Positions 32,860 to 44,754 of a stretch of DNA of 64,000 nt are shown here, in pieces. Within the stretch, counting starts at the first letter, position 1; the number at the start of each line of letters is the position of its first letter. The notes below the pieces were generated by a model that was not told the DNA's origin, did no database searches, and worked only from the letters and a program-made list of their open reading frames with translations. A program made the translations under genes and the position numbers. Origin of the DNA: Epiperipatus broadwayi (taxonomy: Eukaryota > Onychophora > Udeonychophora > Euonychophora > Peripatidae); the NCBI GenBank assembly GCA_028023455.1, contig JAQFVV010000012.1, forward strand, positions 4,120,023 through 4,184,022, in the 5' to 3' direction.

Positions 32860-33955
32860 ATATATGAGGTTCCTCCTGATTTCTTCACTTTTTCCTCAGA
32901 GCAAAGTTGATTAGTGGTTTCCATACATTATGTATAGTCATACTAGGTTGGCTTATGGGATTTTTTTGCCATTGTCATGTGAGCAGCTTTGTTAAATTTT
33001 TTCTCTGTACCTTTCTTTTTATCTAATATTTTTGTATGTTTCCAATCGATCATATGTTCATTGGTTCATACATGATCTGCTACCTTAGACATATCAGTTT
33101 TCTCTCTTCTAATCATCAGTTTATGTTCTTGCAAGCACTTTTGAATGGGACGGTTGGTCTCACCAATATATGTTCTTCCACATTCACATGCTATTTCATA
33201 GATGCAGTTTTTTCTTTGCAGCATTTCAAGTTTAGGCTTTGTAGATGTTAGAATTCTTCATAGTTTGGTATGGCTCTGGAAAGCTGTTCTGTGTTATACT
33301 GATTGTAGATTTTCCTTAATTTGTCTGCTATTTTTGGAATGTATGGATACACTACAGTACCAATAATTTTCTTTTGATGGTTCTTTTTGTTGTCTATTTA
33401 ATGTTTTCTTAATAACAGCTGACAGATAACCATTTTTCTTAAGAGTTTGTTGTATATAGATCTTTTCTTTTTCCAAATCATCAGTTTCTGAACAAACTGC
33501 TTTTGCTCTGTTCCACAGTGATAGTATAACTCCATGTTTTGTGTTTCTGGTGTGATTAGATGTGTAGGCTAGGTATTTTCCTGTATGTGTAGGTTTTCGG
33601 TAAACTGTAGTTTTGATTTTGCCATGTGGGAGTCTTGTCACAAGAACATCTAAGAATGCCAATTTTTGTTCTTGTTCTGGTTCTATTGTGAATTTAATTG
33701 AAGGCGATATGTTGTTGATGTGTATCCAGAAAGTTTGTAGCAATGCTTCACCATGTGGCCATACAATAAATGTATCATCCACATAGTGAAGCCAAACTTT
33801 AGGTGGATAAGGAGTAGTTTTTATAGTTGTGGATTCAAGTTCTTCCATGTAACTATTGCTAATCAGAGGAGACAATGGTGAGCCTATATCCATTCCCTGA
33901 TTTTGTTTGAAGAATTCTGTGTTATATTGAAAGTAGGTTGTTTTTATACAGAATG
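32860..33955 (-). pseudogene. PLE reverse transcriptase plus GIY-YIG, copy 2
   Basis: Read from 33955 down. The copy starts in the middle of the RT at TYFQYNTEFF, continues with DIGSPLSPLISNSYMEE, where the usual MAMGSP reads MDIGSP, then HYVDDTFIVWPHGEA and AFLDVLVTRLPHGKI. The frame breaks near 33370 and 33290. The GIY-YIG part (33036-33260) and the C-terminal segment to about 32870 are present in other frames. It abuts copy 3 head to head within ACATTCTGTAT, so both copies are 5'-truncated and share that sequence. Confidence 0.85.
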
Positions 33956-35112
33956 TATAAAATGATTAAATGATGATAATAGTTTACAAACCAGAACAGC
34001 TCTTCCTATTGATAGCATAATGGAACTATTAACATTCTGTATAAAAACAACCTACTTTCAATATAACACAGAATTCTTCCAACAAAATCAATGAATGGCT
34101 ATGGGCTCACCATTGTCTCCCCTGATTAGCAATATTTACATGGAAGAACTTGAAACCACAGCCATAAAAACTACTCCTTATCCACCTAAAGTGTGGCTTC
34201 ACTATGTGGATAATACATTTGTTGTATGGCCACATGGTGAAGCATTGCTGCAAACTTTCTGGACACACATCAACAACATATCCCCTTCAATTAAATTCAC
34301 AATAGAACCAGAACAAAAAGAAAAATTGGCATTCTTAGATGTTCTTGTAACAAGACTCCCTCATTGCAAAATCAAAACTACAGTTTACCGAAAACCTATA
34401 CATATGAGAAAATACCTAGCCTACACATCTAATCACACCAGAAACACAAAACATGGAATTATCCTATCACTGTGGAACAGAGCAAAAGAAGCTTGTTCAG
34501 AAACTGATGATTTGAAAAAAGAAAAGATCTATATAGAACAAACTCTTTAAGAAAAATGGTTATCCATCAGCTGTTATTAAAAAAACATTAAATAGACAAC
34601 AAAAAAAACTATCAAGAGAAAAGACAATTATTGGTACTGTAGTGTATCCATACATTCCAAAAATAGCAGACAAATTAAGGAAAATCTGCAATCACTATAA
34701 CATCAGAACAGCTTTTCAAAGCCATACCACACTATGAGGAATTCTAACATCTACAAAGCCTAAACATGAAATGCTGCAAAGAAAAAACTGCATCTAAGAA
34801 ATACCATGTGAATGTGGAAGAACATATATTGGTGAGACCAGCCATCCCATTCAAAAGCACTTGCAAGAACATAAATTGATGATTAGAGGAGAGAAAACAG
34901 AAGTGACTAAGGTAGCAGATCTTGTATGGACCAATGAACATACGTTCGATTGGAAAAATACAAAAATATTAGATAAAGAAGAAAAGGTACAGAGAAGAAA
35001 ATTTACAGAAGCTGCTCACATGACAATGGCAAAAAATCCCATAAGTCAACCTAGTGTGACTATTCATAATGTACGGAAACCACTAATCAACATTGCTCTG
35101 AGGAAAAAGTGA
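33956..35112 (+). pseudogene. PLE reverse transcriptase plus GIY-YIG, copy 3
   Basis: Plus strand. It opens with the segment encoding DDNSLQTRTALPIDSIMELL, then MAMGSPLSPLISNIYMEE from 34095. The catalytic box reads HYVDNTFVV, so the second aspartate of YVDD is Asn. The frame ends at 34550 by a frameshift within TLKKNGYP. GIY-YIG coding follows with a stop just before EIPCECGRTYIGETS, and the C-terminal frame 34861-35112 ends at a stop in place of the usual KKWRNQEE. A dead copy. Confidence 0.85.
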
Positions 35113-35169
35113 AGAAATTAGGAGGAACCTCATGGATAAGTATATGAAATTACTACATACTGTTGCCTT

Positions 35170-35252
35170 TGGCAGGATGGCTCAATTGGTTAGAGTGTTA
35201 CCTTAAAATTCAAGAATCAATAATCTAAGGACCCAGGTTCGAATCCCATGCT
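35170..35252 (+). repeat. tRNA-like segment in PLE 3' end, copy 3
   Basis: A box TGGCTCAATTGG (35178-35189) and a perfect B-box consensus GGTTCGAATCC (35236-35246). This is the best-preserved B box of the four copies. Confidence 0.68.
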
Positions 35253-35277
35253 AGTACTGTCACTGGTCAGGCCAGCA

Positions 35278-35322
35278 ATACCTGAAGAAGAGGGGAGAAA
35301 AATACCTCTCAAAACATTGTGC
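35278..35322 (+). ncRNA. Hammerhead-like ribozyme, family 7, copy 3
   Basis: Core CTGAAGA 35282-35288 and stem II AGAGG/CCTCT kept; GAAA has become AAAA. Stem I is only AC/GT plus a wobble. Probably inactive. Confidence 0.5.
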
Positions 35323-35568
35323 ATATACTAACCTGTTTGCTGTGATATTACTAACAGTTAGTGCATATACTAACCTGTTTGCTGTGATATTATTAACATT
35401 TGTTTGCTGTGATATTACTAACATTTAAATGCATTTGCAATATTTAACTAAAATTAAATTTTTCTAAAGACATTCAACACACATATTAGATGATAGAAAT
35501 AGTCCAATATAAAAATACAGCTAGAACACTATCATAACAAACCTTCAGAAAAACACTAAGTATTTGGT

Positions 35569-37922
35569 ATGGACCCGATACTACATCAAACTTTAGACAT
35601 TATGAAAAACTAGGTCTAAAGCTGGCCAAATTAGAAAATTATTTAACTTTCCTATGTAAATGTAAATCGGGAGGGATAAATTCCTAATGGTGTGCAACTA
35701 AAACCTCCAATTCACTCTCAGAGAGCTGAGAAAATTACTCAGAGAGCTAGTGAAGCTCTGTTAAGAGAAAGAATAAATGCTCAAAGGTTTTCTAAGTTTC
35801 AAACAATGCATTCAATTAATAATGTAGAATGTCTTCTAAAAAATAAACTTACTGACAATGATTACATGAGAGTTTTTCAAGCAGTATGAAAATCATATTC
35901 TATATTACATGGAAAAATAAAAGAACATCAAAAGAATAAACTTGTTAACCTACATGGGCATATCAAAAATCATAATGTACCAAGCAATGCAACAGCTTCA
36001 TATGTTAAAAATCTCATTTCTAAACATCTAACAGATACTGAAATTTCTGTTCTTGAAAGAGGATTAAACTTTTTCATAACACCATCTAATATCCCCTTAT
36101 TAGATATAATGGCAGCCACTGAGGAAGTCACTCAAAAAATTTCCTTTAGAAGAAGCAGCAGAATTACGCTGGAGAATAAAACGAACACTTGACAAGCAAC
36201 AAAAAATTGCAGTCAAACATATCCTATGGGGAGAGGAAAGAAATTAAATCTCTCAAACCAGATAAATCTATAATTATTCTCCCTGCTGACAAAGGCAATG
36301 CACACAGTTGTAATGGATACAACTGATTATGACAACAAAATACAAGAACTCCTCACAGCAGGCCAATATAAAAAAATGGCAAAAGATCTGATACCAAGTA
36401 CGAAAACAAAGGTACAAGCATTACTCAGAAAGCATCACAAGTACTTCACTGATTCAGAAAAGAGTAAAATGACATCATATTTCAGCAAAATTCCTCATCT
36501 TTACAGTCTACCTAAAATTCATAAGGATCATGTTCCATTACGAACTATTGTTAGTTCTAGAGATTCACCTTGCTAGAATTTAGCAAAATTTCTTCTCAAA
36601 ATTCTAAGTCCTTTGGCATACAAGACCCAATCATTTTCAGGGATTCTTGACACCTTGTAGAATTAATCAAGAACATGAAAATTGAAAGAACTGACTTACC
36701 AGTGAGCTTTGATGTGGAAAGTTTATTCACAAATGTACCATGTGAAGAAGCATTGTAAGGGAAAGATTAAATGATGATAATAGTTTACAAACCAGAACAG
36801 CTGTTCCTATTGATAGCATAATGGAACTATTAACATTCTGTATAAAAACAACGTACTTTCAATATAACACAGAATTCTTCCAACAAAATCAAGGAATGAT
36901 TATGGGCTCACCATTGTCTCCACTGATTAGCAATTTTTACATGGGAGAACTTGAAACCACAGCCATAAAAACTACTCCTTATCCACCTAAAGTTTGACTT
37001 TACTATATGGATGATACATTTGTTGTATGTCCACATGGTGAAGGATTGCTACAAACTTTCTGGACACACATCAATTAAATTCACAATAGAACCAGAACAA
37101 GAACAAAAATTGGCATTCATAGATGTTCTTGTGAAAAGACTACCTCATGGCAAAAATCAAACTACAGTTTACTGAAAACCTACACATACAGGAAAATACC
37201 TAGCCTACACATCTAATCACACCAGAAACACAAAACATGGAATTATACTATCACTGTGGAACAGAGCAAAAGAAGTTTGTTCAGAAACTGATGATTTGGA
37301 AAAAGAAAAGATCTATATAGAACAAAATGTTAAGAAAAATGGTTATCCATCAACTGTTATTAAGAAAACATTAAATAGACAACAAAAAGAACCATCAAGA
37401 GAAAAGTGAATTATTGGTACTGTAGTGTATCCATACATTCCAAAAATAGCAGACAAATTAAGGAAAATCTGCAATCAGTATTACATCAGAATAGCTTTCC
37501 AGAGCCATACCATACTATGAGGAATTCTAACATCTACAAAGCCTGAACTTGAAATGCTGCAAAGAAAAAACTGCATCTATGAAATACCATGTGAATGTGG
37601 AAGAACATATATTGGTGAGACCAGCTGTCCCAATCAAAAGTGATTGCAAGAACATAAACTGATGATTAGAAGAGAGAAAACTGATGTGTCTAAGGTAGCA
37701 GATCATGTATGGACCAATGAACATACGTTCGATTGGAAAAATACAAAAATATTAGATAAAAAAGAAAAGGTACAGAGAAGAAAATTTAAAGAAGCTGCTC
37801 ACATGAAAATGGCAAAAAATCCCATAAGGCCACCTAGTATGACTATACATAATGTATGGAAACCACTAATCAACTTTGCTCTGAGGAAAAAGTGGAGAAA
37901 TCAGGAGGAACCTCATAGATAA
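35569..37922 (+). pseudogene. PLE copy 4, longest copy with N-terminal region
   Basis: The only family 7 copy with the 5' region. The order is HYEKLGLKLAKLENYLTFLC, IPNGVQLKPPIHSQRAEKIT and NATASYVKNLISKHLTDTE. A broken DKGN-type region follows near 36280, then HLYSLPKIHKDHVPLRTIVS near 36500, SFDVESLFTNVP near 36710, and the MGSPLSP region near 36900 (MIMGSPLSP). The catalytic box is YMDD after a stop near 36994. GIY-YIG lies at 37560-37650 and the C-terminal frame 37644-37922 is intact. Several stops and frameshifts, plus a deletion in the RT thumb near 37070, make it non-functional. Together with copy 1 it defines the full family layout. Confidence 0.87.
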
Positions 37923-37952
37923 GTATACGAAATTGCTACATACTGTTGCCTT

Positions 37953-38035
37953 TGGCAGGATGGCTCAGTTGGTTAAAGTGTTGCCTTAAAATTCAATAAT
38001 CAAGAATTTAAGGACCCAGGTTCAAATCCCATGCT
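37953..38035 (+). repeat. tRNA-like segment in PLE 3' end, copy 4
   Basis: Perfect A-box consensus TGGCTCAGTTGG (37961-37972); B-box-like GGTTCAAATCC (38019-38029). Confidence 0.66.
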
Positions 38036-38060
38036 AGTATTGTCACTGGTCAGGCCAGTA

Positions 38061-38104
38061 GCACCTGAAGAAGAGGGGAGAAAATACCTCTCGAAATGTT
38101 GTGC
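38061..38104 (+). ncRNA. Hammerhead-like ribozyme, family 7, copy 4
   Basis: The best copy of the family. Stem I is GCAC 38061-38064 with GTGC 38101-38104. The core is CTGAAGA 38065-38071, stem II is AGAGG/CCTCT with one bulged C, and GAAA is at 38093-38096. ATGT replaces the ACGT stem III of copy 1. The putative cleavage base is T38100. Confidence 0.66.
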
Positions 38105-38364
38105 ATATACTAACCTGATTGTTGTGATATTACTAACAGTTAGTGCATATACTAACCTGTTTGCTGTGATATTATTAACATTTGTTTGCTGTGATATTAC
38201 TAACAGTTGGTGCATATACTAACATGTTTGCTGTGATATTACTAACAGTTGAATGCATTTGGAATATTTAACTAAAATTAAACTTTTCTAAAGACATTCA
38301 ACACACATATTAGATGATGGAAATAGTCCAATATAAAAATACAGATAGTGTGAAAATGTATTTA

Positions 38365-39252
<888 letters not shown>

Positions 39253-39406
39253 TCAATTCAATTCAATTCAATTCATTTATTTAAGTGCTAAACAACAGCA
39301 TAAAGCCAATTACAGCTTGCACATACAATAAAAGTGAAAATAAAACATATAACATAAAATGAAAATATAAATGTATACATAATAAAGTAAAATTTAAAAG
39401 ACAAAA

Positions 39407-42154
39407 TCAAACTTCACATTTCAGTTTAACAAGTTTACAAAATTTCTTATAATCAATGTCACACAGATTAAGGTTACTCCCAATTTGATTATATAAAGAG
39501 GGTAACCTAAATAAAGGAGAAAATTTAAGAATATTAGAACGGCATGTTTGAATCTGATATACACAAGTAGACCTAGTATCATAACTCAAAGACCTAACTG
39601 AGATAGTTGAAACTATATCTGATAAAATAACCTGTTTATTAACAATTTTATAAAAATATTTCAAATCCCTATACTTTCGTCTAGATGAAAGATTAATCAT
39701 TTTACCCTCCCAAGAAACATATTTGAAAAACTTCTTTGAAATAGACTGCAACAAGTTACATCCTTGCAAAGAACTAGGGTTCCAAATTATTGAACCATAT
39801 TCAATAATAGGAAGAACCAATGAAAAAAACAATTTCCGTTTAGTATCATTACTGAACTGATAACCATGTCTAAGAATGGCACCCATAACCTTAAAAGCTT
39901 TACCAACAATCATTTCAAGATGAGGAATAAAAGATCCATTACAAGAAAACATAATTCCAAGATCTTTTTGGCATTTAACTGAAATAATTTTATGAGAATT
40001 GATATAATAATAAAACTGTAAAACTTCAGATTTTTTGGAATAAGACATAAAGGAACATTTATCAAAATTAACTGTCATATTATTTGACTGACACCAAGCA
40101 CTAAAGTTATCAATATCCTTCTGAAGGAGAACACAATCGTTCACTGATACAATTCTTCTAAAAATCTTACAGTCATCAGCATAGCTTAACAGAAAAGAAT
40201 ATCTCAAGCAATCATTAAGATCATTAATGTAAACATTAAACAGCATGGGTGCTAAAATACTACCCTGTGGAACACCTAAATTGCATTCAAAATTAAATGA
40301 AACTTTATTATTGAATTTAATATATGCTGTACGACTACATAGAAATGATTGAAACCAATATACAAGTTTATTAGAGAAACCTATTTTATGTAATTTATGA
40401 AGTAAAACACTGTGATCAACTTTATCAAAGGCTTTTGACAAATCAAAATAAATAACATCTAGTCTTTGACGATCTTCAATAGCATGAGCTATATGATCAT
40501 AAATTGTCAGTAGATTACTATCAATTGATCTATTAGGACTAAAACCATGTTGAGAAGAAGAAATTATCTTACCCACATCTGAAATAATTTTATTATAAAT
40601 ACATCTCTCAAAAATTCTTGCAATGGTATGCAAAACAGAAATTGGTCTATAATTAGAAACACAATCTCGATCACCATTTTTGAAGATTGGAACCATTTTA
40701 GCACATTTCAAAACACTAGGAAAAGTACTGGAATTAAGAGACAGATTAAAAACAAAGGCAAGAGGTACTGCAATAAATTCGGCTAGCCCCTTATAAATAA
40801 AAGAAGGAATATTATCACATCCTAAACTAGAGTGAGTCTTAAGCCTCCTAATAGCTACAATAACATCTTCCCTAGAGATATGATCAATTGTACATTTAGC
40901 ACTAGACAAATTGCCAGGAAATGTAATTTTAGAATCAATTCCATGTTGTGAAAAGTATAACTCTGCAAAATGTTTAGAAAAATCATCTGCATTTAATGCA
41001 GAACCGTGAGTCATTTGAACCTTTTTCTTACCCAAGCCTGAATTATTAACAAAATTCCAGAATTCTCTAGGATTAGAAGAAATATTAATTTCAATTTGTT
41101 TTATATACTCTTGTAAATCTCGTTTATAGATATATTTAGCCAATCTTCTAAAATTGATAAAATTATTATAATAAATTATATTCTGTGTCTTAAAATAGAG
41201 TCTATGATGGTAAGATTTCCTTTTAATAATCTTAATAAGAGTATATGAAAACCACAGAGGATAACCTTTGTTAAACGATAATTTATTAGGAATATATACA
41301 TCAATAAAACCATTAAAAATTTTCAAAAAATAATCCAAGCAAAAATTCACATCATTAATTGAGTACATATTATTCCAATCAACTTCAGAAAATTTTCTAC
41401 AAAGATCAACATAATTACCCCTCCCATAATCCCTTTTCACAACATTAAAACAAGTAATTTTAGAATAACACATCTTAATATAAAATTCGATAGGTGGATG
41501 ATGAACATCAATTGGAAAAGAAACAGAGACAAAGTGAAAATTACTAACTATTGGTACATTACAAAGAACACAATCTAAAGTACGCTGAAAACTATTAACA
41601 ACAGGGTTATATTGTTGAAGCCCAAAAAATTTGCAAAATCTAAGCATTCTTAAAGCTTTCTGAGATAATAAAGAATAATGCGTAATAATCTTACCCTTAA
41701 ATAAATCAGGCATATTCAAATCACCAACAATGATAATATTATTATATCTAATCAAAAAATCTTCAAGTGCTGTCAAGAAGTAATCAAGCTCTAAAAGTGA
41801 GATATTAGGTTTAAAATAAATATTTCCCAATATACATTTAAAATTATGATCCATGTAAACTTCACACCATGTAGATTCACATACAGAAGAAGTAAAACAT
41901 AGATCTTTATATAAAACATTTTTGTTGATAGCAATAAGAGTACCACCTCCTCTAGCTGCATATTCTAAAGATCTATCCGTACGTAAAATATTATACCTAT
42001 TATCAAGGAAAGAACAATCAGAAAATTGTTGATTTAACCAAGTCTCTGTAAAAAATATCAAATCAAAATGCTCTGTTTCGAAGAATTGTTTAATTTCCAC
42101 ACACTTAGTTCTCATCCCTCTAACATTCATATAAAAGCAAGACAGCCCTACCAT
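39407..42154 (-). CDS. LINE ORF2: apurinic-type endonuclease plus reverse transcriptase
   Basis: An intact 915-residue protein. The N-terminal endonuclease has YMNVRGMR (8-15), FFTETWL (34-40), the metal-binding GDLNMPD (144-150) and the histidine of DVHHPP (216-221), all in the expected order. The reverse transcriptase has FKNGDRDCVSNYRPISVL (491-508), YFDLSKAFDKVDH (569-581), GVPQGSILAPMLFN (627-640) and the catalytic SYADD (657-661). There is no RNase H domain and no terminal CCHC knuckle, consistent with the CR1/Jockey group. The protein nicks target DNA and primes reverse transcription of its own RNA there. Length, first ATG and lack of lesions suggest a functional product, but the companion ORF1 is broken. 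The clade needs a tree. Confidence 0.95.
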   Translation of the reverse strand: MVGLSCFYMNVRGMRTKCVEIKQFFETEHFDLIFFTETWLNQQFSDCSFLDNRYNILRTDRSLEYAARGGGTLIAINKNVLYKDLCFTSSVCESTWCEVYMDHNFKCILGNIYFKPNISLLELDYFLTALEDFLIRYNNIIIVGDLNMPDLFKGKIITHYSLLSQKALRMLRFCKFFGLQQYNPVVNSFQRTLDCVLCNVPIVSNFHFVSVSFPIDVHHPPIEFYIKMCYSKITCFNVVKRDYGRGNYVDLCRKFSEVDWNNMYSINDVNFCLDYFLKIFNGFIDVYIPNKLSFNKGYPLWFSYTLIKIIKRKSYHHRLYFKTQNIIYYNNFINFRRLAKYIYKRDLQEYIKQIEINISSNPREFWNFVNNSGLGKKKVQMTHGSALNADDFSKHFAELYFSQHGIDSKITFPGNLSSAKCTIDHISREDVIVAIRRLKTHSSLGCDNIPSFIYKGLAEFIAVPLAFVFNLSLNSSTFPSVLKCAKMVPIFKNGDRDCVSNYRPISVLHTIARIFERCIYNKIISDVGKIISSSQHGFSPNRSIDSNLLTIYDHIAHAIEDRQRLDVIYFDLSKAFDKVDHSVLLHKLHKIGFSNKLVYWFQSFLCSRTAYIKFNNKVSFNFECNLGVPQGSILAPMLFNVYINDLNDCLRYSFLLSYADDCKIFRRIVSVNDCVLLQKDIDNFSAWCQSNNMTVNFDKCSFMSYSKKSEVLQFYYYINSHKIISVKCQKDLGIMFSCNGSFIPHLEMIVGKAFKVMGAILRHGYQFSNDTKRKLFFSLVLPIIEYGSIIWNPSSLQGCNLLQSISKKFFKYVSWEGKMINLSSRRKYRDLKYFYKIVNKQVILSDIVSTISVRSLSYDTRSTCVYQIQTCRSNILKFSPLFRLPSLYNQIGSNLNLCDIDYKKFCKLVKLKCEV

Positions 42155-42159
42155 ATTAA

Positions 42160-42306
42160 ATTAAAAATAAATCAAAACAAATAAATAAATGAAATCAAGT
42201 AAAGAAAAATGTAAGTAAGTATAGTGAATAAAGAAAATAAGAAATAAAAGAAAATAAAGAAAATAAGAAATCAAAGAAAACAAAGAAAATAAATAAATAA
42301 ATACCA
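42160..42306 (-). other. Purine-rich spacer between LINE ORFs
   Basis: Plus-strand AAATAAGAAATAAAAGAAAA-type repeats, which are pyrimidine-rich on the coding strand. They separate ORF1 and ORF2 by about 150 bases. No separate gene seen. Confidence 0.6.
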
Positions 42307-44314
42307 CTAAAGTTTTAAAGAATTAGCCAAAGTTCCATAAAAAAAACGAATGGAAGCACCACGAGGCCATAAATTGGAAGAGATTAAATCACTATGTTTA
42401 TGAGCAGGAGCAGATATATAAAAGCAAGAAGATTTCAAGTTATACATATTAATTTCATGACATATGATCCTAGTTCTTAAATGTTTTTCAAGAAAGACCT
42501 TAATATTATATGAATTAAGACTCACTGGCATATTAGAAACAAAATATTTATTAAATTTTGTATTAATATTATTAATAATATTATTATGAATTTTAGAAAT
42601 ACCAAACCCCCTTTCCACAGGTAGTCTACCTTTTTTACCAGAAGTTGAAAAAGAGCATCCCAAACCATTTCCCACATTAACCTCATTATCAATATAATTG
42701 TTATATTTAGAGAAATGCGAATAATTTGCTCTATGAGTAAAAAAACCTCTATCAGCATTCGCTAGACAATTTTTTCTTCTGAAATTTGATTTAGAAAAGT
42801 CACCAGAAAAATTACTACTATACTTTTTTGGAACAGAATGTGAATATCCATCCTTCAATATATACTTTTTATCAGGAAAATTATCATAATATCCCAGCGA
42901 TGAATTATTAACAGAAAAGCCAGAAAACTTGTTAAATTTTTCATCATCATTAAGTCTAGAAAATTGTTTTTGATATTTATCAGACTGCCTATAAATTTTA
43001 GTTTTATAAACTTTTCCTTTATTGTATCTTGTACTATTATCAATTCCACATCCAATATATTCATCACGTGAATGAAAATCCTGATCTAATATCTTATTAT
43101 TACCTTTATAATCAACATTATAAATGCTATTGTTTTTATTTTTATCTTTTTTCCCAAAACTGTTTTTACCTTTATCTCTAATAAAGAATGAGGACTTGGG
43201 CAACTTTTCTAAGGTATTATTACCCTTAAAAGATGAATTAACATCACCAGTACAATCAACCTCAGCAATATCCCCAAAAACTTGTGTTTCCAATAAATCA
43301 CATTGTATACCTACATCACCAGAAATAACACCATCACCAATAGCTTTAGATTCCTTCACACCAAATTTTGCCATATTCATAATCATACTATAAACTTCCT
43401 GAAGAGACATAGATTTTAATAATTCAAAAGTAAAACCAGCCAAGTCTACTTTTCTACTTTCCTTATCTTGAAGCAAATTAACTATATCCACATTAGAACT
43501 AGAATTTAAACTCCTATCAATACCTAAATTATTATCACTTTTATCTTTAACACTATCTCTATTATAATTATCCCTTTCAGAAATATTTTCAATATGTATA
43601 TCTGATTCCACATCTATAAGATCATTAATATTAACTATATCCACATTAGAACTAGAATTTAAATTCCTATCAATACCTAAATTATTATCACTATTATCTT
43701 CAACACTATCTCCATTATATCTCTCTCTTTCAGAAATATTTTCAATATGTATATCAGATTCCACATCTATAAGATCATTATTATCTGTTGACCTAACATT
43801 TCCAATATTCCTCATTTTATCCACAGACAATTGATTACATTCCATACAATGGAAAAAACCCAAACCAACAGAATCAAAAATTTTTGCATCAGACCTGGAC
43901 AAATTCAAACAAGATATATGAAAATACCCTTGACAAGAACCAGAGCACTTAATTCCATTATCTGCATCTGACAATTCTACATTACAATAAGTACATTTAA
44001 CCCCAACTACATTTAAACCCAAACCATATGTAGAAGAATCCATTACTAAAACATCAGGATCATTACCAATACTAATATCAGCAAATGGTGTAGTAAGATT
44101 ATCTGAATTATCTATTTTGTGCTCAGTATTATAATAATGATTACAAAATTCACATATGAAGATCGGATCATTATCACGTAAAGATTTTAAAATCACTTAA
44201 TTTATAACAATCCAAATGATACTTTAGCCCACAAAAACCAGCGCACTTTAAATATTTTTGTCTGCCATAAATATTACATAAGCAGAGAGGACATCTGACA
44301 GCAAAAGGTGCCAT
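42307..44314 (-). pseudogene. LINE ORF1 with two PHD-type fingers, one frameshift
   Basis: From ATG 44314 the frame begins MAPFAVRCPLCLCNIYGRQK, then KCAGFC and YHLDC, and ends in a stop near 44175. The 629-codon frame 44196-42307 continues with FICEFC, which completes the first C4HC3 finger, so a small indel near the TTTTAAAATC run splits the gene. A second PHD finger follows in the long frame: C68, C71, C84, C88, H93, C96, C117, C120. Residues about 140-189 and 191-240 are a direct duplication (NDLIDVESDIHIENISER in both). The C-terminus has NLWPRGASIRFFYG, typical of CR1-type ORF1. ORF1 proteins bind the element RNA. The long frame opens at a GTG, not an ATG, which supports the frameshift reading. 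Confidence 0.85.
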
Positions 44315-44460
44315 TAATTATAATACAAAAATAAAAAAATATAACTATAAAATATACAAATTTTCCAGTAACATATACAAATCATATATACACAAAACTT
44401 TAAAAAAAAAAAAAAATTCACATACAACATATATAAATCTGTAATATATTAAAGAGAGCA

Positions 44461-44750
44461 ACTTCTACTTTTCTCTCCTTCACTATTCTCAGATTCTCCA
44501 ATATAAATAAACAATGTCCAAAATAAAAATTATTGAAAATATCAAAGTCACTATGTACTTAATTATTAATAAAATGAAATTTTATGTTTCTGTTATTTAA
44601 AAATAAAATAATAGACATTAGAAATCCCATTGATTATGTTTCAAATAAAAACACATACATATTAAAAAAAAAAAAAAACCATGTTAAAAAAAAACAAAAA
44701 ACTTGAGTCATATAAATTAAACCATGATAATAGTTTCCAAAAATAAAAAT
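44461..44750. other. AT-rich spacer upstream of LINE
   Basis: Poly-A runs; no feature recognised. Confidence 0.5.
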
Positions 44751-44754
44751 AAGC

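Larger units (their letters stand above)
32389..38364. mobile_element. Array of three PLE copies (family 7) in one insertion
   Basis: The array is bounded by 20-base repeats beginning ATAGTG (32389-32408 and 38345-38364), identical at 17 of 20 positions, read as one target-site duplication. Inside are a 5'-truncated copy on the minus strand (to 33955), joined head to head to a 5'-truncated copy on the plus strand (to about 35560). That copy is joined head to tail, with no spacer, to a longer plus-strand copy (to 38344). Each copy has its own tRNA-like, ribozyme and 42-base repeat module. Confidence 0.75.

Noticed and set aside
42307-44196. Treating the 629-codon frame as a complete ORF1
   Set aside because: It opens at a GTG within the first PHD finger. 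The upstream ATG frame supplies the missing half, so a frameshift is the better reading.
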